Assembly (NCBI GenBank): GCA_013177805.1
Contig: JABLXU010000011.1
Coordinates: 56,209-120,208 of the forward strand
Source: Candidatus Omnitrophota bacterium
Lineage (GTDB): Bacteria; Hinthialibacterota; Hinthialibacteria; Hinthialibacterales; Hinthialibacteraceae
Direction: 5' to 3'
Length of the DNA stretch: 64,000 nt
In this document: piece after piece, positions 61,542-64,000 of the stretch
Layout: every line of letters begins with the position of its first letter
How positions within the stretch are numbered: the stretch's first letter is position 1
Notes under the pieces: generated by a model
What the model saw: the letters and a program-made list of their open reading frames with translations, nothing else
Database searches by the model: none
What the model was told of the DNA's origin: nothing
Program-made: the position numbers and the translations under genes

Positions 61542-63239
61542 ATGGGGCATGAAAAAATTGGACTGATCTTCATGAGTGTCGTGTTGGTCACCGGTTGCGG
61601 CGGATCAGGGGTGAATTTCGATTATCCCACCCGCCGGGGTGAAATCACGCCTTCGGGCGTCCGGCTGGGCGGCGTCTTCCGGATGAACGAAGAAGGCACG
61701 CCGCGCAGCCTCGATCCGGTGCGCATTGGGGATTCCGTGTCGCATCACATCGGCCAGCAGATTTTCGATAGTGTCTTGACTTTTGATGACGATCTGGAAT
61801 TGCGGCCCGGTATTGCTGAATCGTACGAATTGTCCGGAGACGGGCTGGTATACACCTTCAAAATCCGCTCCGGAGTGCGGTTTCAAGACGATCCCTGTTT
61901 TCCCGGTGGCCGTGGCCGCGAAGTCACCGCCCACGATGTGGCCTATTCGCTGACACGGAACCTCATTCCGGCCAACCTCTCCACGGGCGTGTGGCTTTTC
62001 GATACGCTGGTGGAAGGCGCCAAAGAATTTCTGGAAGGCCAGGCCGATCATGTGAGCGGTTTCCGTGTGTTGGACGATTCCACATTCCAGATCCGGTTGA
62101 AGAAACCTTTTGCTCCATTTCCCTACCGGTTGGCGATGTCGTATTGCTTTGTGGTGCCCCGGGAGGCGGTGGAGCATTACGGTCAGGATTTCTTTCAGCA
62201 TCCGGTGGGTACCGGGCCGTTCCGGTTCGCGTATTGGAAACCCAACCAGGAGTTGTTATTGGTCCGGAACCTGAATTACTGGCAAAAAGACGCGGACGGC
62301 GTGCCGTTGCCCTACCTGGACGCCATCCGGATTTCGTTCATCAACGATTTGAAAATCGCCTTTCTGGAATTCGACCTCGGCAATCTGGATTTCGTGCAGG
62401 AAATCCACGACGACATCTGGAGCAAGGTATTCGACGAAACCGGCCGGGTTCGGCCGGCGTATCAAAAATACCAGATCGACGGCCGGTTGATGTGGATCAC
62501 GCAGTATTATGGTTTCAATCTCACGAAGCCGCCTTTCAAGGATAACCGGGCGCTGCGGCAAGCCTTCAACTACGCCATCGACCGGGAATCGTTGATCAAG
62601 TACGTGCTCAACGGCCGGGGCGAAGCGGCGCGCGGGGTGGTTCCTCCGAACATGCCGGGATACACCAGCCGGGTGGAGGGCTATCCGTTTAACCTGGAGA
62701 AGGCCCGTAAACTGATGGCCCAGGCCGGGTATCCCAACGGGGAGGGATTGGGCGAGATCACTCTGCAACTCAACAGCGCGGGAACCTTGAACGAAAACGT
62801 GGCGGAAGCCGTACAGGAACAGCTTAGTAAGATCGGCGTGAAGGTGCAACTGCGGGTAGTGGACTGGAGCCAACACCTGGAATCGCTGGATAACTATGAA
62901 CCGGTTTTCTTCCGCATGGCCTGGGTGGCGGATTGGCCGGAACCGGAGAATTTTCTGGCTTTGCTCTATGGCCCCAATTTGTCTCCTGCGGGCCCAAACC
63001 ACACGGCCTACGCCAATCCCGAATTCGACCGCCTCTACGAACAGGCCATCGCCACGCCGGACGAGGCGGAACGGTACGCGCTTTACCAGCAGGCGGAGCA
63101 AATCGCGGTGGAAGATGCCCCCTGGCTGTTCCTGTACAACACCAAGCGTTACAACGTCCGGCAGCCCTATGTGAGAAACATGCGCCTCAACGCGCAGGAA
63201 TTGATGTTCCTCACCCGGGTTTGGCTGGATGAACCATGA
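61542..63239 (+). CDS. Family 5 substrate-binding lipoprotein (peptide/nickel ABC type)
   Basis: A 565-residue extracytoplasmic binding protein (SBP_bac_5). The lipoprotein signal ends LVTGC. The domain begins FRMNEEGTPRSLDPVRIGDS, with LAESYELSGDGLVYTFKIR-type text (AESYELSGDGLVYTFKIRSG), VTAHDVAYSLTR, GTGPFRFAYWKPNQELLLVR and ALRQAFNYAIDRESL. It binds peptides or similar solutes for a Dpp/Opp importer; the DppBC-type permeases at 37.9-39.7 kb are a possible partner. ATG 61542 is preferred over TTG 61536; ATG 61572 is also possible. It follows the helicase companion after two bases, so it may be part of the same transcript although the functions look unrelated. Confidence 0.92.
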   Translation: MGHEKIGLIFMSVVLVTGCGGSGVNFDYPTRRGEITPSGVRLGGVFRMNEEGTPRSLDPVRIGDSVSHHIGQQIFDSVLTFDDDLELRPGIAESYELSGDGLVYTFKIRSGVRFQDDPCFPGGRGREVTAHDVAYSLTRNLIPANLSTGVWLFDTLVEGAKEFLEGQADHVSGFRVLDDSTFQIRLKKPFAPFPYRLAMSYCFVVPREAVEHYGQDFFQHPVGTGPFRFAYWKPNQELLLVRNLNYWQKDADGVPLPYLDAIRISFINDLKIAFLEFDLGNLDFVQEIHDDIWSKVFDETGRVRPAYQKYQIDGRLMWITQYYGFNLTKPPFKDNRALRQAFNYAIDRESLIKYVLNGRGEAARGVVPPNMPGYTSRVEGYPFNLEKARKLMAQAGYPNGEGLGEITLQLNSAGTLNENVAEAVQEQLSKIGVKVQLRVVDWSQHLESLDNYEPVFFRMAWVADWPEPENFLALLYGPNLSPAGPNHTAYANPEFDRLYEQAIATPDEAERYALYQQAEQIAVEDAPWLFLYNTKRYNVRQPYVRNMRLNAQELMFLTRVWLDEP

Positions 63240-63331
63240 AGTATAATTTCTGTCTCTCTTCTGTATCCGCTAGCCGTTTGAACAGAGAAATGACATAAAA
63301 TCACCGAGAAGCGGCATAAAATTAATGAGTC

Positions 63332-63365
63332 AAAAAAGGCCCGCAGGGATCAATCGGGCGGCCTT
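63332..63365 (-). terminator. Probable intrinsic terminator of the ScyD-like gene
   Basis: On the minus strand AAGG-(CCG)-CCCG pairs with CGGGCCTT across a 3-base bulge and is followed by six Ts. It lies 31 bases after the stop at 63396. Confidence 0.65.
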
Positions 63366-63395
63366 GGGAAATCGAGATGAGTGATGAAGATCTTT

Positions 63396-64000
63396 TTATT
63401 TAAGATTTGTCCATGAGGCGAGATTCGTGCCACTTTGCGATGGATCGATCCGCACCACCTGTCCCAGACCGGGCATCGCCCCGAAGTTGGAAACATACAA
63501 TGCCTTGTCCGGGCCCACAACCACCGCCGTGGGCATGATCAAGCCTTCCTCGGCCACGGTATGCCGCATGCCGTCTTTGGTGAGGTGGATGAGCGCTCCG
63601 CCGGGAACATTGGACAGCAGAGAATTTTTGGCGATTTCCAGAACGTACCATCCTCCGTCCTCCGCCACGGCCAGGCCGATGATGTTGGTGAATCCCTCCG
63701 CGAAGACCTCCGGTTGTTCACCCGGGACCACGCGCCAGATGCGGGCCGATCCCTTTTCAAAGGGGAAGCCGGTCAGCTCGCCCACGTAAAAGGCGCCATC
63801 CGTTCCCTGAACCACGCAGTCCGGCACCGATTCCATGGGGATCTGGGCGCCTTCCGGCAAATTCAATTGGGGGGGAGCGCTGACCATCCGGGGGGCGAAA
63901 GTAGCCAATGTGGTGATGGTTTTGTTGTTGTCCACGTGCAGCAGCGAGTTGCCGCCCGCGTCGGCCACAACAAAGCCATCCGCCACGGCGATGACCGCGT
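63396..64000 (-). CDS. ScyD/ScyE-like beta-propeller protein (5' end outside window)
   Basis: The last 201 residues of a protein open at the right edge. It consists of propeller blades with NHL-like text: FVVADAGGNSLLHVDNNKTI, DGAFYVGELTGFPFEKGSAR, NIIGLAVAEDGGWYVLEIAK, VVGPDKALYVSNFGAMPGLG. ScyD/ScyE-family proteins are secreted six-bladed propellers of unknown biochemical role, named for scytonemin clusters but widespread. Signal peptide and start are not visible. A terminator lies 31 bases after the stop. It converges on the binding-protein gene. Confidence 0.8.
   Translation of the reverse strand, partial: AVIAVADGFVVADAGGNSLLHVDNNKTITTLATFAPRMVSAPPQLNLPEGAQIPMESVPDCVVQGTDGAFYVGELTGFPFEKGSARIWRVVPGEQPEVFAEGFTNIIGLAVAEDGGWYVLEIAKNSLLSNVPGGALIHLTKDGMRHTVAEEGLIMPTAVVVGPDKALYVSNFGAMPGLGQVVRIDPSQSGTNLASWTNLK

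Overview
The window (about 60% G+C) comes from a flagellated, diderm bacterium. Outer-membrane features are a TolC-type channel, an outer-membrane beta-barrel and several lipoproteins. Housekeeping genes (dxr, gyrB, nadE, pyrR/pyrB/pyrC, rluD) are mixed with a long-tail accessory set (tricorn-like protease, sulfatase, sialidase, two-domain secreted repeat protein, GntR-LacI hybrid regulator, XPB-type helicase). The pseudopilin type and this gene mix resemble the poorly cultured Sumerlaeota/Hydrogenedentota-like lineages, but no 16S or marker phylogeny is available here, so that placement is only a guess. No rRNA, tRNA, CRISPR, insertion sequence, prophage or replication origin was seen.

Layout. 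1-5 kb: the 3' end of one flagellin gene, a 1.4 kb gene-free gap, a very large second flagellin and a pseudopilin. 5-8 kb (minus strand): a secreted protein made of two near-identical 215-residue units and an outer-membrane barrel. 8.3-12.9 kb (minus): a complete BMP-type (probably nucleoside) ABC importer, written lipoprotein - double ATPase - permease - permease. 13.2-16.6 kb: a tricorn-like protease. 16.8-23.6 kb: a tripartite Cu/Ag-type efflux pump (outer-membrane channel, adaptor with three metal-binding modules, RND pump). 23.6-32.1 kb: dxr (minus) divergent from gyrB, then a secreted protein of unknown function, glutamine-dependent NAD synthetase and a small membrane protein, closed by a clear terminator. 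32.3-34.6 kb: a GntR/LacI-type regulator and an AT-rich gene-free stretch.

34.6-43.6 kb is all minus strand: an aminotransferase, a conserved hypothetical, nicotinamidase and nicotinate phosphoribosyltransferase (NAD salvage), then four overlapping genes in which a DppBC-type permease pair is translationally linked to two membrane glycosyltransferases. 43.6-51.8 kb: a membrane protein, a degenerate metallophosphatase fused to a tetraheme cytochrome, and an rluD-pyrR-pyrB-pyrC-SGNH hydrolase run. 52-55.8 kb: sulfatase, zinc-ribbon membrane protein and sialidase, suggesting use of sulfated or sialylated glycans. 55.9-64 kb: a GT4 glycosyltransferase, a DMT exporter, an XPB-like helicase with its companion protein (in two overlapping frames), a family 5 solute-binding lipoprotein and a truncated ScyD/ScyE-like beta-propeller.

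A family of short GC-rich palindromic repeats (CCCTCACCC...GGGAGAGGG type) sits in at least nine intergenic gaps. Many gene pairs overlap by 1-26 bases, so translational coupling is common. No single element is clearly a new defence or mobile system; the most unusual items are the split XPB-companion gene, the degenerate phosphatase-tetraheme fusion, the permease-glycosyltransferase operon, and the repeat families.
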